64,000 nucleotides of DNA from Chloroflexota bacterium. GTDB lineage: Bacteria > Chloroflexota > Dormibacteria > Dormibacterales > Dormibacteraceae. A model generated the notes under the pieces. The model was not told where the DNA came from. It saw only the letters and a list, made by a program, of their open reading frames with translations, and searched no databases. Positions 49,357 to 59,039 of the stretch are shown here, piece after piece. The stretch lies in NCBI GenBank assembly GCA_005883575.1, contig VBFH01000032.1, positions 1-64,000 of the forward strand, read 5' to 3'. Made by a program: the position numbers and the translations under genes. The number at the start of each line of letters is the position of its first letter. The first letter of the stretch is position 1.

Positions 49357-50133
49357 TTGGCGAACGCATCGCTCTCTGCAACACGTCTTTGGTCGGTCGC
49401 GCGCGAGCATCTGGCAAGCCTCTTCGGGGCCATGGGTCTTGGAGAGATGTTGCTGATCGAAAGGACATTGCTCGGCCTGACCGGCGGTCCGACGGCCGAT
49501 TTCAATCTCTGTCTCGCTGACGGCTCGGCCAACCTGGAGCTCGCTTTGAACCGTGCGGTCGAACACGCGCGCACTCGCTCGCTTCCAACCCTTTTCATGG
49601 TCTCGACCGAAGCGTCTAAAACGCTCACCGATCGGCTGAACCGGTTGGACCTGACCGCGGTGGGTGAGGCGCCGCTGATGGCCTTCACCGGCGCGCCGCC
49701 CGCAGTCGACCCGGCGTTTCAAGTCGATCTGGTCTCTGAGCCGGTTGCCTTGAACGAGGTCGCGGAACTGATTGCGAAGGCGTTTGAGTTGGATCGCCAC
49801 TGGGTGGGGCGGACATTCGCCTCCACCGCTTTGCTCGACAACACGTCCACGGTCGGCTTCTACCTGGTGAGACGCGAGGGGAGGCCGATCAGCACGGTAA
49901 CCATTAGCGGTGAAGGGTCTGTGATCGGGATCTGGTCAATGGCGACTGACCCGGAGCTTCAGCGTCAAGGCGCGGGTCGAGCCGCCCTGGCAGGCGCCAT
50001 GACACATCGATGGTCTCTGGGCGCGCGTGCCTTCTACCTCATCGCGACCCCCGCCGGGAAACCCCTTTACGACGCGGTGGGTTTCACGACTGTCGAAACC
50101 TTTCCGATGTTCATGCTTGCCCCCACGCACTGA
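49357..50133 (+). CDS. GNAT-family N-acetyltransferase
   Basis: This 258-residue protein starts with TTG (GGAGG at 49338-49342). The C-terminal GNAT domain (about 125-258) has 'GIWSMATDPELQRQGAGRAALAGAM' with the acetyl-CoA loop Q-x-x-G-x-G/A, then 'ARAFYLIATPAGKPLYDAVGFTTVETF'. The N-terminal half ('LVGRAREHLASLFG...LLIERTLLG' region) is related to acetyltransferases with a degenerate first domain. The substrate is unknown. It precedes a tRNA-Leu on the other strand. Confidence 0.85.
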   Translation: MANASLSATRLWSVAREHLASLFGAMGLGEMLLIERTLLGLTGGPTADFNLCLADGSANLELALNRAVEHARTRSLPTLFMVSTEASKTLTDRLNRLDLTAVGEAPLMAFTGAPPAVDPAFQVDLVSEPVALNEVAELIAKAFELDRHWVGRTFASTALLDNTSTVGFYLVRREGRPISTVTISGEGSVIGIWSMATDPELQRQGAGRAALAGAMTHRWSLGARAFYLIATPAGKPLYDAVGFTTVETFPMFMLAPTH

Positions 50134-50140
50134 CCCCTGG

Positions 50141-50223
50141 TGCGGCGGAGAGGAGTTGAACCTCCACGACCTTGCGGTCACTAGCTCCTGAAACTAGCGC
50201 GTCTGCCATTCCGCCACCGCCGC
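50141..50223 (-). tRNA. tRNA-Leu (anticodon CAG)
   Basis: The acceptor GCGGCGG / CCGCCGC, anticodon stem CTAGT / GCTAG (one T-G pair) with loop TTCAGGA, long variable arm 'TGACCGCAAGGTCGT' and T-arm GAGGTTCAACTCCTC give a class II tRNA-Leu. CCA is encoded at 50140-50138 on the minus strand. Confidence 0.95.
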
Positions 50224-50360
50224 GTATGGGGGCGAAAAGTGAGTATACCCACGCCCTCCTTCGGCCTTGATCCGCACCTGCCCACGCGTCGGGATCGCAT
50301 TGCTCGTCGTGCTCGCTTCACGCGGCTGTTCGCCGGCCGCCGGTCTAACCAGGCCGGCTG

Positions 50361-53195
50361 CTAGCTGGCGACGAAGAGGGTGTTCCAGGCGGCCTCGACC
50401 AGCTCCGGCGTCAGCTGGGGACGGACGCCGCGTGCGGACGAAACGTCGACGAGGCGCTCGAGCAGGTCCCGCGGATGGTTGCCGCGCAGCGGCCGGCCGC
50501 TGTACAGCGTCTGGATCATCTCCAGCGCTTGCGGCGCGGTCGGAATCGTCAACCGGGCTCGCTCGCGCTCGAAGATGCGGCACCACATCTCCCAGGTTGG
50601 ATCGGGCATCAAGACCTTGTAAGCCAGGCGCCGCATGTAGGCCTCATCGAGCAGCTCGGCCGGTTTCAGGTTGGTCGACAGTGCCAGCTGGGCGCGGAAG
50701 GGAATCTCGACCTTGCGCCCGCTGGAGGTCAGGTTCAGAAAATCCGTGTCCTGCTCGAGGGGCACGAGCAGCCGATCCAGGATCTGTTTGGGCGAGACGC
50801 GCTGGCGGCCCAGGTCGTCGATCAGCAGCACGCCGCCGTTCGCCTTCACCTGCAGGGGTGCGCCGTAAACTCGGCTTCCCTCTTCCCACGTCGGGTCGAA
50901 CATCTCCAACTGAAACTCACCACCGACCTGGATCAACGGTCGGGCCACCCGTCTCCACCTCCGGTCGGCGGGTTGGTTGGGCTCCAGCCGGTGCACCGCG
51001 GCGTCGAAGACCGCCATCACCTCGCCACCGCCGACGTCCAACGCCACCGGCAAGAGGACGGGCCCGCCAAGCAAAGAAGGGATACGGCGGGCGAGCGTCG
51101 TCTTGCCGTTGCCCGGCGCGCCATAGATGAAGATGGACGAACGCGAGTTGACCGCCGCTCGGACGGCCTCCATCACGCCGGGAGCAAGCTCGATTCCACT
51201 CAAGGCGAGGCTGACCTTGACCAGGTCGAGCGTCCCCGGCTTGGCCGCCTCGGCCAGCACCGCTTTGTACTCCTGCATCGAGACCGGCGCCGGTCCGAGA
51301 TAGCGGGTGCTCGCGTCGCCGATCTGATCGCTGCGCGTGCGTCCCTGTTTGGTGATCGCGTAAGCCATGCGTTCCGGCAGCGGGCGGCCGAGCCACGGTC
51401 CCTGCTCCTGCGCCAGCCCGAGGGCGTCGAGCAGGTTCGTGCCGGTCAGCGCCTTGAGGATCGGCTCGATCGCACCGAACGGCAGGGCAAGCGCCTCCGC
51501 CACCTCGTAGCCCGTGACCTTCGTGGCCGAAGCCGCGACCCGCAAAACCATGCCCTCGACGAGCGTGCGATTGATCTCGGGGGGCGGGGGAGGTTCGATC
51601 TGCCGGCTGTTGTTCGAGGGCACCGCCGAAGGAACGGGGCGCGGCGAGTCGACGTGCTCGAGGATGGCGGCGAACAGCTTTTTGCCGAAACGCGCGCGGT
51701 CGGCGTGGTCCGGCGGCTCGCCCTCACGCCGGCGGCTGATCCAGTCGGGCACGTCTTTGAAAACCACCGTGTTGCCGATCAAGAGCTGGACGATGTCCGG
51801 TTCGTCGGCCGCGACCCGCACTGCGATCCGGATGAGGTAGCCCTGGCTTTTCAGCGCCGCCCAGCTCCGTTCCCACGCCACGTCCTTCTGGCCCGACCAC
51901 GTCTGGCGCACTGTGCGGTCGCGGGCGATGGTCACGTCTTTGCGGCTCTGGTAGCGGCGGCGCACGAGCTCGGTCACATCCTTGTCGACGTCTTCCGCCA
52001 CCAAAGCCGCCAGCGGCAGCGCCCGGTCGTCGACCGCGGGCCGGTTTTTAATCTCGAAGATCGTGTTGGCGGTCGGCGCTAGGGCGCGGATGACGCTTGC
52101 ATGACGGGGGCAGAACGGCGTCCGTTCGATGAACTGGATGTGCCGGCGGCACCACCAGCTGTTGCACTTGCGACCGGTCATGTCGGTGTAGGCGCAAGCC
52201 CAGCCGCGGCGCTCGCTGCAGTCGCTGTAGGTGCAGACACCCGCCGGCTTATGGCCGTCGGTGCGCGTGGGCAGGGGCCTGGGTTCCTCGACCTCCTCCT
52301 CCACCGCCATCTCGTCGGAGATCGCCTCCGCCGGCGGATGCGCGACCGCCGCCTTCGGCATGTAGTGGAAGGCGCCGGCGAACTCCTCGCAGGTCTGGAA
52401 GCGCTGGCCGCGGTCCTTGGCCGTCGCCTTCCAGATGATCTCCATGATCGGGGAGGGAATCGCCGTGGAGGCGCGCGGCCGGTCGAAGACCTGGGAGTGG
52501 AGCACCGCGGGGAGCTGCCCCGTGAACGGAGGCTCGCCGTGCAGCAGCTCGTAGAGGATCATGCCCAGGGAGTAGATGTCGGCGGTGGCGTCGACCGGCT
52601 CGCCCTTCACCTGCTCCGGGGCCATGTAGGCGGGTGTTCCGACCATGCTTCCGGTCGCTGTCAAACGGTGCTTGTCGTCGATCAGCTTGGAGATCCCGAA
52701 GTCGAGGATCTTGGTCTTGCCCCGGTTGGAGATCAGGATGTTGTCCGGCTTCAGGTCGCGGTGGACGACCTGAAAATCGTGGGCGACCCCTACCGCGGAC
52801 AGCAGCTGCTGGATGAGGTCGACCGAGACGTCGACGGAAAAGCGCCCGTACTCGTCGAGCCATGAGCGCATCGAGCGACCGTCGACCCACTCCATGACGA
52901 TGAAGAGCACGGGGCCGTCCTCGTCGAAGTCGTAGACGCGGACGATGCCGGGATGATTGAGAGCGGCGACCGTCGCCGCCTCGCGGTGGAAGCGCTGGCG
53001 GAAGTTGGGGTCGCTCGAGTACTGGTCGGAAAGGACCTTGATCGCGACCGGGATCTCGAGCCTGGGATGGGTCGAGCGGTACACGACCCCCATGGCGCCT
53101 CGCCCTAGCTCGGCCTCGATCGGATAGCGCCCTAACTGTGTCGTGCTCACCTTTGGTTCTATGGGCATGTCAGTATGCCCGACAGAAACGGGCAT
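50361..53195 (-). CDS. Ser/Thr kinase - Cys-rich - AAA+ ATPase fusion protein
   Basis: This 944-residue protein has an N-terminal kinase (about 22-280) with all catalytic marks: Gly loop 'GRGAMGVVY', Lys53 (VAIK), HRD 145-147, DFG 165-167, APE-region 'GTPAYMAPE'. A Cys/His cluster (C321, C326, C334, C344, C349, H352, C362, H365) is probably a zinc module. After a linker region comes a ~250-residue helical part, then a MoxR/YifB-like AAA+ ATPase: Walker A 'GAPGNGKTT' (692-700), Walker B 'GGVLLIDDLG', sensor 1 'ALSTN', sensor 2-region Arg 'YMRRLAYK'. It is cytosolic, with no helix spanning the membrane. ATG at 53168 is an alternative start. The reading frame is unbroken, so the fusion is real in this sequence. 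Confidence 0.93.
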   Translation of the reverse strand: MPVSVGHTDMPIEPKVSTTQLGRYPIEAELGRGAMGVVYRSTHPRLEIPVAIKVLSDQYSSDPNFRQRFHREAATVAALNHPGIVRVYDFDEDGPVLFIVMEWVDGRSMRSWLDEYGRFSVDVSVDLIQQLLSAVGVAHDFQVVHRDLKPDNILISNRGKTKILDFGISKLIDDKHRLTATGSMVGTPAYMAPEQVKGEPVDATADIYSLGMILYELLHGEPPFTGQLPAVLHSQVFDRPRASTAIPSPIMEIIWKATAKDRGQRFQTCEEFAGAFHYMPKAAVAHPPAEAISDEMAVEEEVEEPRPLPTRTDGHKPAGVCTYSDCSERRGWACAYTDMTGRKCNSWWCRRHIQFIERTPFCPRHASVIRALAPTANTIFEIKNRPAVDDRALPLAALVAEDVDKDVTELVRRRYQSRKDVTIARDRTVRQTWSGQKDVAWERSWAALKSQGYLIRIAVRVAADEPDIVQLLIGNTVVFKDVPDWISRRREGEPPDHADRARFGKKLFAAILEHVDSPRPVPSAVPSNNSRQIEPPPPPEINRTLVEGMVLRVAASATKVTGYEVAEALALPFGAIEPILKALTGTNLLDALGLAQEQGPWLGRPLPERMAYAITKQGRTRSDQIGDASTRYLGPAPVSMQEYKAVLAEAAKPGTLDLVKVSLALSGIELAPGVMEAVRAAVNSRSSIFIYGAPGNGKTTLARRIPSLLGGPVLLPVALDVGGGEVMAVFDAAVHRLEPNQPADRRWRRVARPLIQVGGEFQLEMFDPTWEEGSRVYGAPLQVKANGGVLLIDDLGRQRVSPKQILDRLLVPLEQDTDFLNLTSSGRKVEIPFRAQLALSTNLKPAELLDEAYMRRLAYKVLMPDPTWEMWCRIFERERARLTIPTAPQALEMIQTLYSGRPLRGNHPRDLLERLVDVSSARGVRPQLTPELVEAAWNTLFVAS

Positions 53196-53234
53196 TCCGC
53201 CCGGATTGGGGCTTGAACTGCCCTACGCGACCAG

Positions 53235-54191
53235 TTAGCTGAAAACGCTCAGCGGCAAGTAGAAGGAGACTCCCCAGTTCGGCTGGTCGACGATCTGGCT
53301 GATCCGCAGGTCGCCGGCCAGGCTGCAGAGGATGTAGGCGTCCTCCCGGCTCAATCCGTGGTCTGCCACCACCCAATCGATGGTGTACCGCACCGCGTTG
53401 CGGGCGTTTTCCATGAGGTCGGGGCCGAGCGCACAGACCGAGTGGTAGCCGGCCGCGTCGCTGCGCGGCTGGAGAGGCGCCGCAGGCGTCAAAAAGTGGT
53501 AGCTCCAGGGGCGTGGCGAGCCGCCCTTGACCACTCCAAATCGGAGTGAAAAAGTCATGGGGCATTCGATCCCGGTAACGCAGACTTCCCCATCTCCCTG
53601 CGCGGCGTGGCAGTCGCCGGCGGAGAACAGCGCGCCGGGCACGAAAACAGGCAGGTAGAGCTTGGTCCCGGCGGTCAGGTGACGCGTGTCGATGTTGCCC
53701 GCGCCCTTGGTCGGAGGCAGGACGTCGATCGGTCCCTTGTCGTCGGTCGCCACGCCCATCGTGCCGCAGAACGGCGCGATCGGGATGTGAACGTCGTGGC
53801 GAAGCTCGGCCGACGTCCGGTCACCCAGGTCGAAGTAGCGGACGTACGGCTCCGGGAAATCCGCGGAGAGCAGACCAAGGCCTGGCAGGAGGGCGCTCCA
53901 GCCCCACGACCCCGGTTTCAGGGCGAGGATCTCGACCTCCAACGCGTCCCCTGGCTCAGCGCCGCGCACGTGGACGGGTCCACCCAGTGGATAGAGCCGG
54001 TTGAAGTCGAGGCTGCCGAGCTGCGACGCGGGGTCGCCTTTCTTCAGCTGACCCGCGGTGACCTCTTCAGTGTCGAAATGGACGATGTCGCCGGCGTCGA
54101 TCTCGACCGCCGGCGGCAGCGAGTTGTCCCACTTGAAGTGGAACTTGTCGCGGCCGATCTTGTGCTCTCGTACACCGGCTCGAGTGCTCAT
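53235..54191 (-). CDS. acetamidase/formamidase family protein
   Basis: This 318-residue protein of the FmdA/AmdA fold carries 'VHVRGAEPGDALEVEILALKPGSWGW', 'IPIAPFCGTMGVAT', 'GGNIDTRHL'-like 'GAGNIDTRHLTAGTKLYLPVFVPGALFSAGDCHAAQGDGEV' and 'CSLAGDLRISQIVDQPNWGVSFYLP'. It hydrolyses short amides such as formamide or acetamide, giving ammonia. ATG at 54191 overlaps the acyl-CoA ligase stop (ATGA), so they are co-translated. Confidence 0.93.
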   Translation of the reverse strand: MSTRAGVREHKIGRDKFHFKWDNSLPPAVEIDAGDIVHFDTEEVTAGQLKKGDPASQLGSLDFNRLYPLGGPVHVRGAEPGDALEVEILALKPGSWGWSALLPGLGLLSADFPEPYVRYFDLGDRTSAELRHDVHIPIAPFCGTMGVATDDKGPIDVLPPTKGAGNIDTRHLTAGTKLYLPVFVPGALFSAGDCHAAQGDGEVCVTGIECPMTFSLRFGVVKGGSPRPWSYHFLTPAAPLQPRSDAAGYHSVCALGPDLMENARNAVRYTIDWVVADHGLSREDAYILCSLAGDLRISQIVDQPNWGVSFYLPLSVFS

Positions 54192-55828
54192 TTGCGAACC
54201 CCCTCCTTCACCCCTTCCTGAATGGGCACCGCATTGGCGCGCAGCACCTTCTTGTCGAACTTTCCGACCGAGGTCTTGGGCACCTCGTCGATGAAGCGGA
54301 CCTCGTCCGGCAGCCACCACTTGGCGACCTTGTCTTTGAGGAATTCGATGATCTCCTCCTGCGTCACGTTGCCCTTGAACTCCGGTCGGGCCACGGCGTA
54401 GACCACCGGCCGCTCGTCCCATTTGGGGTGCGGAAGACCGATGACCGCCGCCTCGATGATCTTGGGATGCGCCATCACCGCGTTCTCGAGCTCAACCGAG
54501 GAGATCCATTCACCGCCGGACTTGATCACGTCCTTGGTCCGGTCGACGATCTGGATATAGCCGTCGGGACTGATCTTGGCCACGTCGCCGGTCCGGAACC
54601 AGCCGTCCTCGGTGAGCTTGTCGGGGTCGTATCCGTTGTGGTACGCGCGAGCGATCCACGGCCCGCGGACCTGGATCTCGCCAAAAGCGACGCCGTCCCA
54701 GGGCAGCTCCTCGCCGCTCGTCGGGTCGCTGATCCGGATCTCGACGCCCGGCGCGACGCGCCCCTGGGTCAGACGGAGCTTGAGCTCGTCGGCCGGCTTG
54801 CTCCCCGCCGACACGCGGGCGACGCTCCCCAGCGGCGATGTCTCCGTCATGCCCCACGCGTGCAGCATCCGCAGGCCGAGGGCGTCCATCGCCTCCATCA
54901 GGGCCTGCGGGATGGCCGAGCCGCCGCACACGACCGTGCGCACCTTGGGCAGGCTCTGGCCGCTTTCCTTTAAATAGCCGGCGAGCCCGATCCAGACGGT
55001 GGGCACGCCGGCGAGGAAGGTGACCTCCTCCTGCTGCGAAAGCTCGACGATCGACTTCGGGTCGGCCGAGAAGCGGCCCGCGAACACGACTTTCGAGCCG
55101 GCCATGCCCGCGGCGTAGGGGAGACCCCAGCTATTGGCGTGGAACATGGGCACGACCGGAAGCAGAGCGTCGTTCTCGGTCAGCCCGAGGTTGTCGCCCT
55201 GGAGGACGCCCATCGTGTGGATGAACTGGGAGCGGTGGGAGTAGACGACACCCTTGGGGTTGCCGGTGGTGCCGGACGTGTAGCACATGGCCGCGGCCAT
55301 CCGCTCTGAGAGTTTTGGCCAGGGGTAGCTTTCGCTCTCTGCAGCGAGCAGGGTCTCGTAGTCGAGAAAGTCGGCGAGGCCGTTCTCTTTGGCGGTCATC
55401 GCCGTGGCCGGGCCGTCTCCCATCAAGACCATCGTCTGGATGCTCGGGATCTTTCCCGCGAGCGGCTTCAGCAGTGGGAGAAGGGACTGATCGACAAATA
55501 AAACCTTGTCTTCCGCGTCATTGATGATGAATTCGAGATGCTGTGGGAACAATCGCAGGTTGAGCGTGTGCAGGACCGCACCCATGCAGGGCACGGCGTA
55601 GTACAGCTCGAGGTGGCGGTTGTTGTTCCACGCGAGGGTGGCGACCCGATCGCCAGGCTTGACTCCGATGCGCTTCAGCACGCCCGCGAGGCGGTTGATG
55701 CGCGGCACCATCTCGCCGTAAGTCGTGCGGTGGATGCCTTCGTCGCGCTTGCTCACGACCTCTTTCTTCTGGTGCAGTCGCTCAACTCGCCACAACACGT
55801 GCTGCAGAGAGAGCTCGTAGTCCTGCAT
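54188..55828 (-). CDS. medium/long-chain acyl-CoA ligase
   Basis: This 546-residue adenylate-forming enzyme has A3 '[17 protein letters not shown]', A5 '[12 protein letters not shown]', A7 'WFRTGDVA', A8 '[21 protein letters not shown]' and A10 '[10 protein letters not shown]' with the catalytic Lys. It activates fatty acids to acyl-CoA, and could feed the WS/DGAT and thiolase elsewhere in the window. ATG at 55828 ('MQDYELSL') with GGAAGG upstream is preferred over 55855. Confidence 0.94.
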   Translation of the reverse strand: MQDYELSLQHVLWRVERLHQKKEVVSKRDEGIHRTTYGEMVPRINRLAGVLKRIGVKPGDRVATLAWNNNRHLELYYAVPCMGAVLHTLNLRLFPQHLEFIINDAEDKVLFVDQSLLPLLKPLAGKIPSIQTMVLMGDGPATAMTAKENGLADFLDYETLLAAESESYPWPKLSERMAAAMCYTSGTTGNPKGVVYSHRSQFIHTMGVLQGDNLGLTENDALLPVVPMFHANSWGLPYAAGMAGSKVVFAGRFSADPKSIVELSQQEEVTFLAGVPTVWIGLAGYLKESGQSLPKVRTVVCGGSAIPQALMEAMDALGLRMLHAWGMTETSPLGSVARVSAGSKPADELKLRLTQGRVAPGVEIRISDPTSGEELPWDGVAFGEIQVRGPWIARAYHNGYDPDKLTEDGWFRTGDVAKISPDGYIQIVDRTKDVIKSGGEWISSVELENAVMAHPKIIEAAVIGLPHPKWDERPVVYAVARPEFKGNVTQEEIIEFLKDKVAKWWLPDEVRFIDEVPKTSVGKFDKKVLRANAVPIQEGVKEGVRK

Positions 55829-55890
55829 CAAGCCTTCCACGGCAGCCACCTCCACCTTTCTTTACCCCAGACGCAGGTGTTGAAAGGTCG

Positions 55891-56613
55891 ATGGTAAGCC
55901 CGGCGGGCGTAGGATGCACACCCGTGGTTTCTCGAGGTAAGGCGGACCTCCACATGCACACGACGGCCAGCGATGGATGGCCCGAGCCCCGCCAATTGGT
56001 GGATTACGCGAGCGCCACGGGGCTCACCGTGATCGCGATTACAGACCATGACACGATCGAAGGCGCCCTGCGTGCGGCCGGGCACGCCGCCGGGCGGTCT
56101 CGATTCGAGGTCGTGATCGGAGAAGAGGTTTCGAGCCGCGACGGCCACATCGTGGGTCTGTTTCTCGAGCGGCGCGTGCGACCGGGCATGTCGGCGGCGG
56201 CTACCGTGCACGCGATCCACGATCAGGGCGGGCTGGCGGTGGCGGTCCATCCTTTCTGGCGCACGCAGCGGCGGACCCGTGGCGGGCCGGTGCATGGCGT
56301 GGGTTGGCTTGCGGCCGAGCTCGACTTTGACGCGATCGAGGTCGAGAACGCGACGCCTGGCTTTTACGTCTTCAACCACCTGGCGCGTCGCCTCAACATG
56401 GGGCTTGGAGCCGCCGAGCTTGGTGGCTCAGACGCGCACATCCTGGATGCCGTCGGCCGGGCCTTCACCGAGTTTCCCGGACGCACCGCCAAGGCCCTTC
56501 GAACGGCGATCGAGAATGGGACGACGGTTGCGGGCCGGCGCCGCTACCGGGCGATGGGTTTGGTGCGGTACGCAGCCTGGGGATTGAACCACGAGCGGTA
56601 CGCGGTAGTCTGA
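55891..56613 (+). CDS. PHP-domain phosphoesterase
   Basis: This 240-residue PHP fold has metal-binding motifs 'DLHMHTTASDGWPEP', 'AITDHDTIEGAL', 'IVGLFLE', 'AVAVHPFW' and 'GGSDAHILDAVG'. Stand-alone PHP proteins of this size are trinucleotide phosphoesterases (oligoribonuclease / PAP phosphatase-like, YciV group). GTG at 55924 ('VVSRGKADLHMHT') is a possible shorter start. It is divergent from the acyl-CoA ligase and followed by tRNA-Arg. Confidence 0.9.
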   Translation: MVSPAGVGCTPVVSRGKADLHMHTTASDGWPEPRQLVDYASATGLTVIAITDHDTIEGALRAAGHAAGRSRFEVVIGEEVSSRDGHIVGLFLERRVRPGMSAAATVHAIHDQGGLAVAVHPFWRTQRRTRGGPVHGVGWLAAELDFDAIEVENATPGFYVFNHLARRLNMGLGAAELGGSDAHILDAVGRAFTEFPGRTAKALRTAIENGTTVAGRRRYRAMGLVRYAAWGLNHERYAVV

Positions 56614-56648
56614 TTCGCCGGAGGGCGCCCCGCGTGCGCCCGGGCGGC

Positions 56649-56724
56649 GCCCGCTTAGCTCAATGGATAGAGCGCCTGACTTCGGATCAGGAGGTTGCGA
56701 GTTCGAGTCTTGCAGCGGGTACCA
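56649..56724 (+). tRNA. tRNA-Arg (anticodon TCG)
   Basis: The acceptor GCCCGCT / AGCGGGT (first pair G-T), D-arm 'TAGCTCAATGGATAGAGC', anticodon stem CCTGA / TCAGG with loop CTTCGGA and T-arm 'GCGAGTTCGAGTCTTGC' are all present. CCA is encoded (56722-56724). Confidence 0.96.
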
Positions 56725-56818
56725 GCTTCGTCAACAGCGATCAGGCGACCGTCTACTATCCGCATCGAAGCAATCGGCTTAAGCCGCCAATGAATAATTT
56801 ACTTTTCGTTTTCAAGCC

Positions 56819-57172
56819 GTGAGCTTGCCTCCGGACGAATCAGCTCGGCAAGCCAATGACCAGCGCCGTCGTGAAGGTGGCCCCGAGCCTCTCGTCCCCG
56901 CATCTCCCGGTTCCGTCTCGCTAACGAAAGGGACCTTGTCACCAGATGGCCGCTACCGATGGGACGGCCAGACCTGGGTACCGCTGCCTGCGGTTTTTGC
57001 AGCACCAAAGCAGCAGGTGGTTGTGTCGGCCGGCACTGCATTCAAAATCGGTTTTTTTGGGTTCTGGGGCGCGGCTGTGGCCAGCATAGTTGTGTGGATC
57101 CTGGCTTTCATTGTTCTAGGAGCCTGCGGAGCGATGTTGGCGGGGGCCATTCGCGGATCTCCTTCGCCATAA
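56819..57172 (+). CDS. DUF2510-like single-pass membrane protein
   Basis: This 117-residue protein starts with GTG. A Pro-rich N-terminus is followed by 'SPDGRYRWDGQTWVPLP', a DUF2510-like Trp repeat common in actinobacterial-type genomes, then one membrane helix ('FGFWGAAVASIVVWILAFIVLGACGAML'). The AT/GC balance is slightly lower than its neighbours. Its function is unknown. Confidence 0.75.
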   Translation: MSLPPDESARQANDQRRREGGPEPLVPASPGSVSLTKGTLSPDGRYRWDGQTWVPLPAVFAAPKQQVVVSAGTAFKIGFFGFWGAAVASIVVWILAFIVLGACGAMLAGAIRGSPSP

Positions 57173-57221
57173 GGCGCAAGCAATAATGCCTAACATCCAT
57201 CGGCCTGGCGGCGACCTTTGA

Positions 57222-57767
57222 ATGCCACGCCAAATAGTTCTGCTGCGGGGCATCAATCTCGTGAAGCGAAATCGCATCGCGATGCCCGAGCTGCGGACCG
57301 CCCTCGATGCCGAGGGGTTTGGTGGAGTGCAGACCTACGTGCAGAGCGGAAACATCGTGCTTTCCAGCCCAGCATCACCAGAACGTGTCGCCGAACAGGT
57401 GAACGCAACCATCAAGAAGCGTTTTGGCTTTGACATCGTCGTGATCGTCCGCTCGCACGCCGAGCTGGCGGCGGTCGTGCAGCGAAATCCGCTCGCCAAG
57501 ATTGCGACCAACCCGAGTCGCTACCTCGTCACGTTTCTTTCGGCCGAGCTCCCTTCCGGTTTTGGTGACCAGTTGGCCCGGGTCGCTAATCAGGAAGCGT
57601 TCGCGGTGATCGGCCGCGAGGTGTACTCATGGCACCGGGATGGTGTGGGCCGTTCACCGCTGTGGGAGAGGCTGGCGTCGAAGTCGTTGGGTGTCGCGGC
57701 GACGTCGCGAAACTGGGCCACCGTGACGACCCTGCTGGCCATGGCGGGCGATACAACCGCCCGGTAG
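57222..57767 (+). CDS. DUF1697 family protein
   Basis: This 181-residue protein has the family's N-terminal '[21 protein letters not shown]', '[18 protein letters not shown]' and C-terminal '[16 protein letters not shown]', all DUF1697 signatures. It is a cytosolic protein of unknown function, widespread as a single gene. A tRNA-Leu follows 18 bp after the stop. Confidence 0.93.
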   Translation: MPRQIVLLRGINLVKRNRIAMPELRTALDAEGFGGVQTYVQSGNIVLSSPASPERVAEQVNATIKKRFGFDIVVIVRSHAELAAVVQRNPLAKIATNPSRYLVTFLSAELPSGFGDQLARVANQEAFAVIGREVYSWHRDGVGRSPLWERLASKSLGVAATSRNWATVTTLLAMAGDTTAR

Positions 57768-57785
57768 AATCAACCGGCTGCAGCC

Positions 57786-57870
57786 GGGCGGCTGGCGGAA
57801 CTGGTAGACGCGCACGTTTGAGGGGCGTGTGGGGTAACCCATCCGGGTTCGAGTCCCGGGTCGCCCACCA
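57786..57870 (+). tRNA. tRNA-Leu (anticodon GAG)
   Basis: The acceptor GGGCGGC / GTCGCCC (one G-T pair), anticodon stem CACGT / GCGTG with loop TTGAGGG, variable arm 'TGGGGTAACCCA' and T-arm CGGGTTCGAGTCCCG give a class II tRNA-Leu. CCA is encoded (57868-57870). Confidence 0.96.
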
Positions 57871-57930
57871 ATCAAGATCACGGAACGATGGATGCCCGCA
57901 GTTTCGATTAGCCGTGCGCGATCTCCGCTC

Positions 57931-58398
57931 CTAGAGTTGTTTCTGCATGACCCACGACGGATGCGCGACAGGTTGCACTGTGCCGTCGGGCATCGGATCC
58001 GGCCACGTCTCCGCGGTCTCTCCAGAGCGCGTGTAACCGAGTCGCTCGTAGAGCCGGATCGCGCCGTCGTTTGCCTTCTCGACCATCAGCGTCGATCGGA
58101 TCACGCCTGCCTCGCGAAGAACCTTCTCGCCCTCGTCGATCAGGGCCGCGCCGAGACCCTGGTCGCGAAATCCGCCGAGCACGAGCAGGTGCGAGATGAT
58201 GCCGCTCAGGTCGATGAGCGCGTGGCCGATCGGGAATCGTCCGTTGGCGAGCGCGACCAGGAGCACGCGATCATCTCGCTCGAGCGCCGGGCCAAACACA
58301 GCGTTGACCTGGCCGCTCCAGGTGGCAAGTGACGGAAGGTCGCGCAGGGTCGCCGGGCGGATCTCCGCATCCACGCTCAGGCGAACCTTGCGAGACAC
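57931..58398 (-). CDS. GNAT-family N-acetyltransferase
   Basis: This 155-residue single GNAT domain carries '[17 protein letters not shown]', '[30 protein letters not shown]' (acetyl-CoA loop R-D-Q-G-L-G) and '[19 protein letters not shown]'. The substrate is unknown. It is divergent from the ECF sigma factor gene. Confidence 0.93.
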   Translation of the reverse strand: MSRKVRLSVDAEIRPATLRDLPSLATWSGQVNAVFGPALERDDRVLLVALANGRFPIGHALIDLSGIISHLLVLGGFRDQGLGAALIDEGEKVLREAGVIRSTLMVEKANDGAIRLYERLGYTRSGETAETWPDPMPDGTVQPVAHPSWVMQKQL

Positions 58399-58487
58399 AG
58401 CTCAGGGGGCGGCGGGAATCGGCGAACCGACAATGTTCACCCGCGCACTTTATTCGCCAGGGCGGTCCTTGCCCTCACACTAAGCGG

Positions 58488-59039
58488 GTGACCGAGGCCG
58501 TCCAGCTCGATCCCAAGACCCAGTTCCGGCAGCTCTACGACCAGGAGTTCAACTCCGTCTACCGTGCGATCCGAGGTGTTGTGCTCGATTCGGCGGCGGC
58601 TGAGGACCTGACGCAGGAGACCTTCGTTCGCGCCTACCGTGCGCGACTCCGGTACACGCCGACCGCTCCGCCTGGCGCGTGGCTGCGAAGGATCGGCGTG
58701 AACCTCGCGATCTCCCATCTCCGGCGCCAAAAGCTCGCCCGGTTCTTGCCCGCTCGGCTGTACGTCGCCCCCGACCGCCGCGACTACGACAGGGCTGAGG
58801 CACGTGACGTGGTCGAGAAGGCGCTCGCCGCGCTCAGCCCGAAGCTGAGGGCCGCAGTCGTCCTTCACTACTACGAGGGCCTGACGCGAGAAGAGATCGC
58901 TGACGTGCTGGGAGTGCCGGCCGGAACAGTGGCGTCGAGGATCGCCAAAGCGGTGGCGATCATGCGAAAAAACATGGGAAACGACCAGCGACTCGAGACC
59001 GAGCGTTCGAGAAGTGAAGGTGCCCTACGTGGAAGATAA
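58488..59039 (+). CDS. ECF-type RNA polymerase sigma factor
   Basis: This 183-residue protein starts with GTG at 58488. Region 2 is 'LYDQEFNSVYRAIRGVV...AEDLTQETFVRAYR', region 4 'LRAAVVLHYYEGLTREEIADVLGVPAGTVASRIAKAVAIM'. It directs RNA polymerase to a small regulon in response to an envelope or stress signal. It overlaps the next small membrane protein gene by 26 bp, the standard sigma / anti-sigma arrangement. Confidence 0.93.
   Translation: MTEAVQLDPKTQFRQLYDQEFNSVYRAIRGVVLDSAAAEDLTQETFVRAYRARLRYTPTAPPGAWLRRIGVNLAISHLRRQKLARFLPARLYVAPDRRDYDRAEARDVVEKALAALSPKLRAAVVLHYYEGLTREEIADVLGVPAGTVASRIAKAVAIMRKNMGNDQRLETERSRSEGALRGR

Noticed and set aside
53235-54422. Amidase starting at 54422
   Set aside because: The extra 77 residues are a shadow of the acyl-CoA ligase; ATG at 54191 overlaps its stop in the usual ATGA manner.
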